The notes beneath the pieces are model-generated. The model searched no databases, had not been told where the DNA came from, and saw nothing but the letters and a program-made list of their open reading frames with translations. Position numbers and translations under genes: made by a program. This document shows, piece after piece, positions 33,480-45,185 of a DNA stretch of 64,000 nt (position 1 is its first letter; each line of letters starts with the position of its first letter). The stretch lies in the NCBI RefSeq assembly GCF_002994745.2, contig NC_037094.1, positions 40,603,456 through 40,667,455 of the forward strand, written 5' to 3'. The stretch is from Rosa chinensis. Lineage: Eukaryota; Streptophyta; Magnoliopsida; Rosales; Rosaceae.

Positions 33480-35035
33480 TGATAGGAGCATTTTAATGCG
33501 ACGTTTTAACTGCATTTCCCTACATTTTCTGCGTTATTTCCTTAATAAAACTCTGTTTAGGAAAGTTTCCATTCTTTGATTGGGGAAGTTCCTATTTGTA
33601 GAAAGTTTCTATTTTTGTAGTTTCTATTTATCATTTCTAGTAAGTTTCCATTTTCGGTAGTTTCTATTTGTCATTTTTAGAAAGTTTCCCATTTTCAGTT
33701 AGGAAAGTTGCCATTTTTTCATTTTAGGAAAGTTTCTATTTTTCTTACTAGTTTCTATTTTCAGGACCTCCGAGCTAGAAAGTGGAAATGAACTCATAAA
33801 TGGAAAGAGGAGCTTGCGAACTACAAGGGGAGCAAAGATGAAGTACAAAGGGAAGCACAAATGAGCAGAAATGAAGAAAAGAAGTTTTCCTGGTCCAACC
33901 AGGAAACCCTGTCCAAAGAGGAAAGCTGGCCAAAACAAGACTCTTGAGCCAACCAAGAATGGAGATCGAATTAATGAAGTACATGGCATGAGGGAAGCTT
34001 CTTGAAGACTCTAGATGATGACATGGCATAAAGGTGACGCATGGAGGCCCAAAAACTCTCAAGACTTGTTGGATTTTCGGCTACTTGGATAAAAGCCCAC
34101 AAAGGCCCATGGAACTAGGGTTTGTGACGCAAACCCTAGCCCTAAAGATGTTTTGCCGTGAAATCCTAGAGAGAAACAAGGAAGATGACGTGGAAAATCA
34201 GGAAATAATAAGAAGATTTTGGTGGAGATTTTCTAGGGAGATTTTCTTGGAATGAGATATTCTTGGAAGAGTTATCTTGAGCCTTTGCCGTTTAAAGAGA
34301 GAGAGAAGCTAGGGATTGCCGTGAGAAATACAAGGAAGGAGAGAGAATTGCCGTGTGAATCAAGAAGTAAACAAAGAGATTTCGGCAAAAAGATTTCCTA
34401 GAGAGTTTTAAGGAAAGAGAAAAAGGTGGAGACCAAGAAAAGCTTAAATGGAGTCTAGATTCATTCCTAGAATTCCTAAAGGAAGTTGGCCGAAATTAAA
34501 CAAGAAAAATCAGAAATTATCTCAAGGAATTTCGGAAATATTTCTAGGGAATTAAAAGAGAATGTTGTGATTGGTTGCACCACCTCATAGGGCTTATGTG
34601 GCATGCTATCATTGGAGGAAACTATGTGGCATTTTCAGATTAATTCCATGGAAAATAAAGAAGAAATTCACGGCTTGAAGACCTAGAAGCCGTCCCCTAT
34701 ATATTCCTCTCTTCTCTCAACGTGAAGAAGTTCCGAGTTCCAAACTTTTTACGTTCTACACTTGAGAAATAATTCAGAAAACTCTCTAGCTTAGCCGTGC
34801 TCCTCTCCATCCTCTAGGGCAACCACGAAGTGCAAGCAAGGCCAAGGAAGAAGAAGACAAGCCGTGCATACCATCCACCCTCCACCTTGAAGATTGCTTT
34901 CGAAATTCAAGAGACCACATCATCACTTCATCCATCTCATCTTCATCACGGTGTAATCCGATTCTCCTTGTACCTTTGCTTTGTAATTTTCGTTGGTTTG
35001 CCTTAGTTGACACTTATGTATGAACAAGTATTGAT
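33480..35035 (+). mobile_element. D 3' LTR, truncated
   Basis: Starts TGATAGGAGC right after AAGTGTGGGGGAATT. It has GAAAGTTTCC-rich U3, the 9-bp-arm palindrome at 33886-33906 and a TATA-like CTATATATT near 34692. It matches the I LTR until about 35035, where the sequence changes. No LTR end or TSD is left. Confidence 0.87.
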
Positions 35036-35130
35036 TCCGAATTTGTTATGGGAAGTTGTAAATTGAATGGAATAGGTGAAGTCTCTTTTGTTAATATTGG
35101 CCTTAACCCCTATCTGGCGCGCCAAAAAAT
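35036..35130. other. Scrambled joint between D and E
   Basis: About 75 bp of plus-oriented leader-like sequence (GGAATAGGTGAAGTC..., GTTAATATTGGCC...) is followed by an inverted, damaged PBS end (GGCGCGCCAAAAAATTG) touching the E LTR. Leader and PBS point in opposite directions, so at least two rearrangements met here. Confidence 0.65.
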
Positions 35131-37144
35131 TGATGCGCCTGAAAGCAAGCGCATAATTTAACCCTGAAATGTCATTAGTAGTACGTAATAAATAGGGATC
35201 GTTCTATTCCGGGGATTGAGGGTACACCTGTCATCGTCAAACAATTAAACAATTAAAATTAAAACAAAGTATAATATTTACAAAGATATTCACAAGTATA
35301 AACATTATTACGAAGGGGAGATTTTGTTTTTGGTTTTTCGAAAATAAAACTAAGTTAACAAAAGAATTAAAATGCAAAAACATAAATACAAAGATGGAAT
35401 GAGAGAACAAAGATCAAAATCGAAACATATGATTAAAATTGACTCAAACCCTAATATTGTTCATCTAAGTCATGAGAAAGGAGTTGATCATGTGAAACAT
35501 TCGAAAGCAAATGAATTCCCATTTTTTACTTTTCAATGCTAATTAACCTAAGCGAAAGCACCTAGATCAATCCTATCAAACATGCAATCAAACCCTAGAA
35601 AGCTAGTCAATCATGTCATGTTTAACGCATTACACATAGAGAAAGGCTATCAACTCAAGTGTACAACTTAGTATGGAAAAGTCCACCTAATTGCAATTCT
35701 CTTTAATTAAATTCGATCTTTGTACAAAACCTTTACTACTTTGATTCAAGTTTACACAAAACGAAAAGTCGATTTCATGCTCTTAAACCTAGCATCATTC
35801 ATATCAAAACCCTAAGTGTTTGCAACCACATAAGATTAAAATACAAAAGTTATCTATAACGCAAATTTAATTAAACAAACTCACATAAGCAACTCTCGAA
35901 TCACAATATATGAATCTTAAAATTCTCAATTAATCATAAAATTCCAGAAATTAATATTTGTTCAAACACATATGTCAACTAGTTCATAACCAACGAAATT
36001 CAAAGCAAAGGTTACAAAGGAGAATCGGATTACACCGTGAGATGGGGATGGTGATGAACGATTGATGTGGTGATCTCTTGAATCTCGAAAGCAAGCTTCA
36101 AGGTTGGAGATGGATGATGGATGCTCACGGCTATGCTTCTTCTCCCTTGGCCTTGCTTGAACTCGTGGAGATGACTAGAGGATGGAGAAACTCACGGCTA
36201 TGCTAAGAAGATTTTCTGATTTTTTTCTAAAGTGTAAATTGTATGGGGGAGAGGAACCTTGACGTTGAGAAAGGGGGAGTTTTATATAGGAGCATGGCTA
36301 GGGTTCACAAAGCAATCAGAATTTTCCACATAGCTTCAACCAATGATAATTCGCCAAGTAAGCTTATGATGTGGTCCAACCAATCATAGAATGCCAAGTA
36401 AGCCTTGTGATGTGTTCCAACCAATCATAATTCTCTAAAATACCTCCCTAATATTTAATTGCCGAATTTCCTTGAAATTATTCTGATTTTCTTCATGAAT
36501 TTCGGCCAACATTCCTTTAGGGAATTTAGGGATGAATCTAGACGCCTTTTTAGCTTTTCCTTGGTGCACACATATTTTCCTTCCATAAATATCTCCCTTG
36601 AATCTCTCTTGGCGTCATCTCCTTGATTATTTCTGATTTTCACGTTGGCAATCACACCAAATTATTCCTCCAACAATATTTCTTTCCATAAAAGTCTCCC
36701 AAGAAAATCTCTCCTTGAAATCCTCAATCAATCATCTTCAATTCCCACGTTGTCACCTTGTTTTTTTCCTTAAGTATTACACAGCAAATTTAATCCCCAA
36801 GGAAAATATATTTTCCTTTTTTTAAAAAAAAACTCTTCCTTGATTCTCTCCTTGCCATGTCATCTTCATGAAACTTCTCGTTCCATTTATGAACTCAATT
36901 CAGCTTATTTATTCCAAAAACCTGAAAATAGAAGCTTTATAAAATAAGAAATGGAAACTTTCTTAAACTAAAATGGAAACTTTCTAAAAATGGAAAATAG
37001 AAACAACAAAACGGAAACTTTCTACAATTAGGAACTTTCCCATTCGAAGAATGGAAACTTTCCTAAACAGAGTTTTATTAAGGAAATAACGCAGAAAATA
37101 TAGGGAAATAACAGTTAAAACGTCGCATTAAAATGCTCCTATCA
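35131..37144 (-). repeat. E 3' LTR
   Basis: 2014 bp, inverted. Bordered on the right by inverted PPT sequence (CCCCCACACTT at 37149-37159), as expected for a 3' LTR. It is also bordered on the left by a PBS remnant, as expected for a 5' LTR. Confidence 0.92.
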
Positions 37145-39150
37145 AATTCCCCCACACTTAGCTTTTGCTAGTCCCTTAGCAAAATCACACAAAGACTCAA
37201 CTAAGACTCAACGAAAATTTAAAGACTCTACACAAACAATGACTCTATTGCCCTTCAACTTTTTGTCTCAGCAATCTCTTACTTTCACAACACCAAGATT
37301 AGCACTCAACCAAGAATCAATGTTTAAGCATTCGAGGGTTAATTAAAACACATAATCTTCACACACACAAGTAGGACTTGGTTGTAACAATGGTGATGGG
37401 TTCTGTTAAGCATGCTTCAAACAAGTTTGATTCAATCCTCACAAGGCATATCCACTCTTTCTTCTCTCAGATCATGGCAATGCTTAAAAGCTTATACACT
37501 CAAGTATATGTGAAAGATAGCAAGTATATCACATAATGCAAGAAACGAAAGCATATGTATTTTTTCTTTTAAAGATCTCATGAAGGATATCAACTACTTG
37601 CACAGATGGACCCAAGCCATAGGTTCAACTCTTGTAACTCATCTCCACATCAAGGGCTATCCCATCTTAAGGATCAAGAAGGTCTTATCAAGGGTTGTAA
37701 TGGGGCCATGGCTCAAGGTTTAAAGAAACGAAGGGTAAGAATTTTAACAAAGTGTCCTAAAAACCTAGTAGAGCTCATGTTGGTGTAGAGAGACTTCTAC
37801 AAATCCACCAAGTATGCAAAAACGTCACTTTCCCATGGGGCTGTTATAAAGGGGCCTAATGTCTTCATGTTGGGCCCAAACTTCACTCTAAACTTCCTTT
37901 GGTCACTAAGGAGTTGGACAAAGGCCAAATTTTCACAAAGGCCAAATTTTTCTGTAATGGGCCTTCAATTCAAAGTAAACTCCAAACTCACCAAGTATGG
38001 GGGACTAAAATCCATAGACATTTTCTTTTTCTTTTTCTTAGCCGTGCATGTTTTTATTTTTCTTTTTCTTTTTCTCGGCTTTTTCACACATTTTTCTTCC
38101 ATGGACAAGTCTACCCCCACACTTGAACTTTCACCTCTTCTCAATTTTCATCCTTAGCACCAAACCCACGTAGTATGTCTCAAAAGATAGCTCCACTAAG
38201 TTCTTAGAACAAAGGGTAGGATTGTAACTATACTAAGCTTCATGGTTAAGGGTTTTAAGGGTGATGAATGAAAAGGCTTAATGTAGGCTCAAAGGGGCTT
38301 ATCTAGGGGAGTCCCACGACGGGCACAATTAGGGACACAGGTTTATATGGCAATGGTGGTAATTCCTAGGTTGTCTCTATCCCTTCCAGAATCAGGGCCA
38401 TGTATTGATATACGTCTCAACAAGCACAAGAGCGAATTCTAGCATTCTCTAGTCCATCAAACTTAATCTATGGCAAGTAGTCAATCAAGATGAAAGAATA
38501 ATGAGATCATCAAAACATCGCCAAGAAATTAAGAATATATTTCATTTATCACTCCAAGAAAACGGGACATGGCTCAAATATCTCACATGGGCTTTTATGA
38601 ATCAAAACTCATCCTAACATGCTCATATTCTGTACCAAGGTTACGAAATCCATATCCGCTACACATGCATACATTTTTCATATATCTCAATTAACCAAAG
38701 AATACCATTGTAGAAATCATCTCAATTTTGTGATCCTCTTTTAATCATGATTTCAGGGATATAGAATCATCCTAGACAGTTGAAATGGCATCCTAAGACT
38801 CAAAACAAAAACAAAAACAACGAAAATTTTTAAATTTTTGACATTTTTCAATTTTTTTGTATTTTTCAATATATATGACTCAAAACAAAAGTATAAATCC
38901 CTTCCCCCACACTTAAATATTGCATTGTCCTCAATGTAATCAATTAAAAGCATGCAATGAAACACTTAAGCATATAGAGATGGAATTTACGAAAATAAAG
39001 TTCAAAGAAAAACAAAAGTTACAAAGTAAAGAAGTAGGGAAGAAAAAAAAACAAATCTGCGTTGAAGGCTCTCCTCCACATCTACTTCTGAATTGGGTTG
39101 CCTCCCAAGCAGCGCTTGAGTTTAACGTCTTTCAGCCAGACAGTACCTCC
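37145..39150 (-). other. E 3' non-coding region
   Basis: Inverted equivalent of D 31490-33479. PPT-like motifs at 37149, 38114 and 38904 and the inverted ATTG hairpin near 38917-38940. Ends near the GCAGCGCTT segment. No gene seen. Confidence 0.8.
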
Positions 39151-39938
39151 ATTAAATAAAGTTAGTAACTATAATTAACAAAGAAATACAAAAAAAATAT
39201 AAACAAGTAACAAAGAATTACAAACTACAAATATAATTAACAAGTACATTGTACACAAGACACAAGTTAGGTACACAAGTGAGTAAAAAAAAACATGAAA
39301 AATATTAACACAAATGTTTTTTTTTTACCTTAGTGTATCACAACATTTTGTTTTGTTATAAATATTGTCGATATCGAATTAAATTCCAAGCGGTAAATCA
39401 AGTGGACGTGCGGCCCAAGTATAGTCGCCTAGACACAAAGTCCCTTTCAAATCCTTTGGGCAACCTTACTGAAATGGCCAGGTGGGGGAGGACGAACACG
39501 AGAGGAAAAATCCATTTTGGCATGAGCTACTCCCACATAGTGGTTTAGGCCCATTTGGAAGCACTTCTGGATTCAAAAACCCGTCATGAACGTTGTCCCC
39601 TTCCTAGACACCATTCCACAGAGGCTATACTTACTAAGATGAAAAAGTTCATAAGTGTGAAGACAGTTCAATGAATGTTAATAAAGGCCGCCCTCAACCT
39701 TAAGGGACCTGAACTAGGCACCAATAAGGGGTTTAGGCCAATATTAATAAACACGACTTCACCTATTCCTCTTTAATTTACAACTCACAATTAAAATTCG
39801 TGTTCAATAATATAAATAACAACCTAAGTAATTAATTAACTAATTTACAGAATTACAAACAATTAACAAGTAATTTTTTTTTTTTCGAACACAATAAATA
39901 AACAAAACAAATATTCACATATTTAACAAGTGATTTTT
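39151..39938 (-). other. E spacer and leader
   Basis: The leader keeps the first B-type block (about 39340-39770). The second block found in F and I is absent. The spacer at 39150-39320 is A/T-rich with repeated ACAAGT-like words and joins the leader to the 3' region. The same spacer, with variation, is in H. Confidence 0.72.
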
Positions 39939-39959
39939 CAATCCCCGGCAACGGCGCCA
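39939..39959 (-). promoter_or_regulatory. E primer-binding site (tRNA-Asp)
   Basis: Inverted CAATCCCCGGCAACGGCGCC plus A, intact, next to the 5' LTR. Confidence 0.95.
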
Positions 39960-39964
39960 AAAAT

Positions 39965-41983
39965 TGATGCGCCTGAAAGCAAGCGCATAATTTAACCCTG
40001 AAATGTCATTAGTAGTACGTAATAAATAGGGATCGTTCTATTCCGGGGATTGAGGGTACACCTGTCATCGTCAAACAATTAAACAATTAAAATTAAAACA
40101 AAGTATAATATTTACAAAGATATTCACAAGTATAAACATTATTTACGAAAAAGGGGGGAGATTTTGTTTTTGGTTTTTCGAAAATAAAACTAAGTTAACA
40201 AAAGAATTAAAATGCAAAAACATAAATACAAAGATGGAATGAGAGAACAAAGATCAAAATCGAAACATATGATTAAAATTGACTCAAACCCTAATATTGT
40301 TCATCTAAGTCATGAGAAAGGAGTTGATCATGTGAAACATTCGAAAGCAAATGAATTCCCATTTTTTACTTTTCAATGCTAATTAACCTAAGCGAAAGCA
40401 CCTAGATCAATCCTATCAAACATGCAATCAAACCCTAGAAAGCTAGTCAATCATGTCATGTTTAACGCATTACACATAGAGAAAGGCTATCAACTCAAGT
40501 GTACAACTTAGTATGGAAAAGTCCACCTAATTGCAATTCTCTTTAATTAAATTCGATCTTTGTACAAAACCTTTACTACTTTGATTCAAGTTTACACAAA
40601 ACGAAAAGTCGATTTCATGCTCTTAAACCTAGCATCATTCATATCAAAACCCTAAGTGTTTGCAACCACATAAGATTAAAATACAAAAGTTATCTATAAC
40701 GCAAATTTAATTAAACAAACTCACATAAGCAACTCTCGAATCACAATATATGAATCTTAAAATTCTCAATTAATCATAAAATTCCAGAAATTAATATTTG
40801 TTCAAACACATATGTCAACTAGTTCATAACCAACGAAATTCAAAGCAAAGGTTACAAAGGAGAATCGGATTACACCGTGAGATGGGGATGGTGATGAACG
40901 ATTGATGTGGTGATCTCTTGAATCTCGAAAGCAAGCTTCAAGGTTGGAGATGGATGATGGATGCTCACGGCTATGCTTCTTCTCCCTTGGCCTTGCTTGA
41001 ACTCGTGGAGATGACTAGAGGATGGAGAAACTCACGGCTATGCTAAGAAGATTTTCTGATTTTTTTCTAAAGTGTAAATTGTATGGGGGAGAGGAACCTT
41101 GACGTTGAGAAAGGGGGAGTTTTATATAGGAGCATGGCTAGGGTTCACAAAGCAATCAGAATTTTCCACATAGCTTCAACCAATGATAATTCGCCAAGTA
41201 AGCTTATGATGTGGTCCAACCAATCATAGAATGCCAAGTAAGCCTTGTGATGTGTTCCAACCAATCATAATTCTCTAAAATACCTCCCTAATATTTAATT
41301 GCCGAATTTCCTTGAAATTATTCTGATTTTCTTCATGAATTTCGGCCAACATTCCTTTAGGGAATTTAGGGATGAATCTAGACGCCTTTTTAGCTTTTCC
41401 TTGGTGCACACATATTTTCCTTCCATTAATATCTCCCTTGAATCTCTCTTGGCGTCATCTCCTTGATTATTTCTGATTTTCACGTTGGCAATCACCCCAA
41501 ATTATTCCTCCAACAATATTTCTTTCCATAAAAGTCTCCCAAGAAAATCTCTCCTTGAAATCCTCAATCAATCATCTTCAATTCCCACGTTGTCACCTTG
41601 TTTTTTCCTTAAGTATTACACAGCAAATTTAATCCCCAAGGAAAATATATTTTCCTTTTTTTAAAAAAAAACTCTTCCTTGATTCTCTCCTTGCCATGTC
41701 ATCTTCATGAAACTTCTCGTTCCATTTATGAACTCAATTCAGCTTATTTATTCCAAAAACCTGAAAATAGAAGCTTTATAAAATAAGAAATGGAAACTTT
41801 CTTAAACTAAAATGGAAACTTTCTAAAAATGGAAAATAGAAACAACAAAACGGAAACTTTCTACAATTAGGAACTTTCCCATTCGAAGAATGGAAACTTT
41901 CCTAAACAGAGTTTTATTAAGGAAATAACGCAGAAAATATAGGGAAATAACAGTTAAAACGTCGCATTAAAATGCTCCTATCA
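39965..41983 (-). repeat. E 5' LTR
   Basis: 2019 bp, inverted, with a TATA-like element at 41120-41128. Differences from the 3' LTR include a G-run/A-run indel near 40150, and single changes near 41427 and 41497. Confidence 0.93.
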
Positions 41984-42040
41984 ACTACTAATGACATTTC
42001 AGGGTTAAATTATACGCTCGCTTTCGAGCGTATCAATTTT

Positions 42041-42061
42041 TGGCGCCGTTGCCAGGGATTG
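42041..42061 (+). promoter_or_regulatory. F primer-binding site, one mismatch
   Basis: TGGCGCCGTTGCCAGGGATTG-type site; one base (A for G) departs from the tRNA-Asp match seen in the other copies. Confidence 0.9.
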
Positions 42062-43740
42062 AAAAATCACTTGTTAAATATGTGAATATTTGTTTTGTTA
42101 TATGTTGTCTTCGGAAAAAAAAAAAATAAATAAAAATTTCTTGTTAATTAATTTGTAATTGTCGAAAATTAGTAGATTAATTACATAGGTTGTTATTTTT
42201 ATTGTTGAACACGAGTTTAATTGTAGGTTGTAAATTAAAGAAGGAATAGGTGAAGTCGTGTTTATTAATATTGACCTAAACCCCTTATTGGTACCTGGTC
42301 CAGGTCCTTTAAGGTTGAGGGCGGTCTTTATTAACATTCATTGAACTGTCTTCACACTTAGGACCTTTTTCTTCCAAGTAAGTATAGCCTATGTGGGATG
42401 GTGTCTAGGAAGGGGACAACGCTCATGACAGGTTCTTGAATCCAGAAGTGCGTGCAAATGAGCCTAAACCACATTGTGGAAGTAGCTCATGCCAAAATGG
42501 ATTCTACCTCTCGTGGTCGCCCTCCCCTACCTGGCCATTTCAGTAAGGTTGCCCAAAGGATGTAGGAGGGACTTTGTGTCTAGACGAATATACTTGGGCC
42601 GCACGTCCTCTTGATTTACCGCTTGGAATTTAATTCGAAATCGATGATATACATAACAAATGAAAATATTGTGATTCACTACGGTATATTGGATTAAACA
42701 TAGTCTTGAAAAGGGTAGCTGTTTCAGTCCCATTGCACATCGAGACTCCCTGTTCCCGTACCTAAGTGTTGAGAATAATTGTAAAGAAAAGGAAAGAATA
42801 AGAATTTTTGTAAGTATTTTCGTGAAAAATAAAAAATAAAAAAATAATAATAAAAAAAAAAAAATTGTGACGTTTGTTTGTAATCTTGTTTGAAAGTTTT
42901 TGTAAAATGTGTCTAATCTTGTTAAACAAAAGAAAAGAAAAGAATTAATTGTAAATATTGTTAAATTCTTGATTGTTATAAGTGTGTAAAATCGTATGAG
43001 TAGATAAGGGCCCTTTTGTTAATATTAGCCTTAACCCTTCATTAGTGCCTTTCTAAGGTCTTCTGAAGTTGAGGGCGGCTTTTATTAACATTTGGAGAAC
43101 TGTCTAACACATGAGTTCTTTCCAAGCTGAGTAAGGGGCATATAGGTGGTGTCTTAGGTTGAGACCCTGGGTGATGGGTTCAAATTGGATCTCAGAGATA
43201 CTATAGACTGTGCGTAAACCACAATGTGGGAGTAGCCAATAGGGGCCTAAACCTCAATGAGGGAGTAGCCTCCGTAGTGTCACCAAAATGAGTCCTCCCT
43301 CTCACTTATCTCTTAATCTGGCCATCTAGCCTTCTGAAACAAAGGAAAGTGACTTATGTCTAGGCGACTATACCTAGATCGTATCTCACCAATAGTAGTG
43401 GTTTCTATTGGGCTCGACTTACAACTTGTAATCAATTGAGATATTAACTTTATCTTGTAAAGATAATAAGATACTTGAACATAACCTCCACTTGTAAATT
43501 GTGTTGTTTTGTACTTGTATAAACTTCTTACGTGGTTTATTTGTGAAAAATTTGTGGATAGTTTGTAATTTATACTCTATTTATACTTGTATAAATCATA
43601 AATAGTAAATTCGTGAATAGGAACTTGTGAATAGTGACTCGTGAATAGTAAAGTTGATGTATAAATCACTAATTTGTAATTAACTCACTTTATACTTTGC
43701 TAACTTCTTTGAATTTTGATGATGTTCAGGATTCCTATGA
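42062..43740 (+). other. F leader with duplicated block
   Basis: 1.7 kb with no supported gene. Block 1 (about 42240-42775) and block 2 (about 42985-43445) are diverged copies of one segment: both carry a GTTAATATT/ATTAATATT start, GTTGAGGGCGG, AACCACA(A)TGTGG(G)AGTAG and CTGGCCAT landmarks in the same order. The tail (43480-43720) is rich in GTGAATAGT/TACTTGTATAAA words. Confidence 0.78.
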
Positions 43741-45185
43741 ATGACCGAGCCTTTTAGACCCTCCACAATAAAGGAAATTGAAGAAAGGCTCGCTCGTTTG
43801 AAGAATCCTTCACTTCTTGAGTACACAAGCCCTTCCCCTTCAACATACAAAGAGTACACATTTAACGAGCAAGGGAAGCGGATTTACTTTTCTGAGGAGT
43901 CTACATCTCCTACACCGAGTCCATCTCCTCCCTCACGTTCACCTTCACCTATGATTTCGTCCAACTCTACACCACCACCTTCACCACCACCTGAAGAAGT
44001 CAGGGAAGAGAGAATGGCATCTATTAGGGAACTCTCCACCGCAACTGTTGAAGGAGGACCCCCTACAGGCATAGTATACCCTGCCCCTGCAGCTGGAAGA
44101 CAGGCAGAGTTTGAGCTTAAGAGTGGATTGTTGCACAAGCTCCCTATCTTCCATGGACTTAATATGGAGGATGCTAATAAGCACGTACGAGAATTCCAAT
44201 CTGTTTGTGCAAACATGCAACCACAAGGAGCAGATGAGAACCTTCTTAAGATGAGAGCATTTCCATTCTCTCTAGCTGATAGAACCAAGGATTGGCTATA
44301 TGAACTTCCTGCAGGACGTATCACGTCATGGGAAACAATGAGAAAGGCCTTCTTGGAAAAATACTTCCTAGCTTCTAAGGTCATCACACTCAGAAAGAAG
44401 CTCAGTGGAATAGAGCAAGCTCATGATGAGTCCTATGCTGCCTACTATGAGAGGTTCAACTCCTTACTTGCACAATGTCCTCAACATCAGATGAAGGATG
44501 AGACCCTACTTACATGTTTCTACGAAGGACTCTTACCTTTGGAAAGGCAAATGTTGGATGCTGCAGCTGGAGGAGCTTTTGTGGATAAGTCACCTGCGGT
44601 TGGGAAGGAGCTTATAGCTAATCGTGCCCTAAACTCCCAACAATATGAGGGGATAGGACACTCTACTCGTAGGGTACATGAGGTGAGCAAGAATACTGCC
44701 ATTGAAGACCAACTGAATAAGCTTACTCTTCTCATGAACCAAGTGGTAAGTTCCAAGGGACCGAGTGCAACACTAGCTTGTGGGGTATGCTCTATGCAAG
44801 GGCATGTTACAGATCAGTGCCCCCAACTCAATGAAAATGGAGGATGGGAATCTGCGAATGCTATTGGAGGATATCAAGGAGGATATCAAGGAGGACCTCA
44901 ACGTCCAAGACATGACCCTTACTCCAATACTTACAACCAAGGATGGAGGGACCATCCCAACTTCAAGTGGACCAACAATGATAACGTACAGAATCCTCTT
45001 GGAGGGAATTTCCAACGTCCACAAGGGCCTTCATTCCAAGGATCATCTTTTCAAAGGCCTTACCTACCTCCTCCACATAATTCAGGACCCTCAATGGCTC
45101 ACTATGACAAAACGTTGGAGGCCTTGACTAGTTCTACCCAAGCCTTGACAAACTCTACACAGGCTTTGATTCAAGGACAACAGAC
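43741..45185 (+). pseudogene. gag: F Gag, interrupted by G
   Basis: 481 codons of family-B Gag from its natural ATG, very similar to I Gag. A Ser/Pro-rich N-terminal region (about residues 45-90) follows the MTEPFRPST start. The Gag core runs from about residue 115 to 310, with a zinc knuckle CX2CX4HX4C near residue 348, then a Gln/Pro-rich linker. At 45186 the sequence becomes the LTR of G; an artificial reading of a few codons continues to 45207. F differs from I by a short Pro-codon expansion near 43977 and by a Leu for Pro in the KYFPAS motif. Broken as it stands. Confidence 0.92.

Larger units (their letters stand above)
20284..35035 (+). mobile_element. D: decayed family-B element carrying C
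   Basis: Body of an Athila-type element: partial gag, protease and full pol, a 3' non-coding region and a 3' LTR truncated near 35035. Its 5' part was deleted. C is inserted at 22121. Where they can be compared, the coding sequence is very close to I. Lesions are the 5' deletion, a deleted gag-protease linker with a 15-bp triplication, a 1-bp loss near 28793, and the C insertion. Confidence 0.88.
35131..41983 (-). mobile_element. E: coding-less family-B element
   Basis: 6.85 kb on the minus strand. LTRs are 35131-37144 and 39965-41983, with about five differences noticed. The internal region of 2.8 kb has a PBS, the first leader block only, a low-complexity spacer of about 170 bp (39150-39320), and a family-B 3' region with three PPT-like motifs. 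Gag and pol are missing. The flanks differ (AAAAT left, ACTAC right). The right flank shows it entered the end of F's 5' LTR; the left flank is rearranged. It shares its internal deletion with H. Confidence 0.9.
41984..45185 (+). mobile_element. F: 5' part of a family-B element
   Basis: Begins with the last 52 bp of a family-B LTR (ACTACTAATGACATTTCAGG..., to CA at 42035), then PBS, leader and gag. The rest of its 5' LTR should lie left of E but has been lost or rearranged. Gag is interrupted at 45185 by G. The remaining gag-pol and 3' LTR must lie right of the window. Confidence 0.88.
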
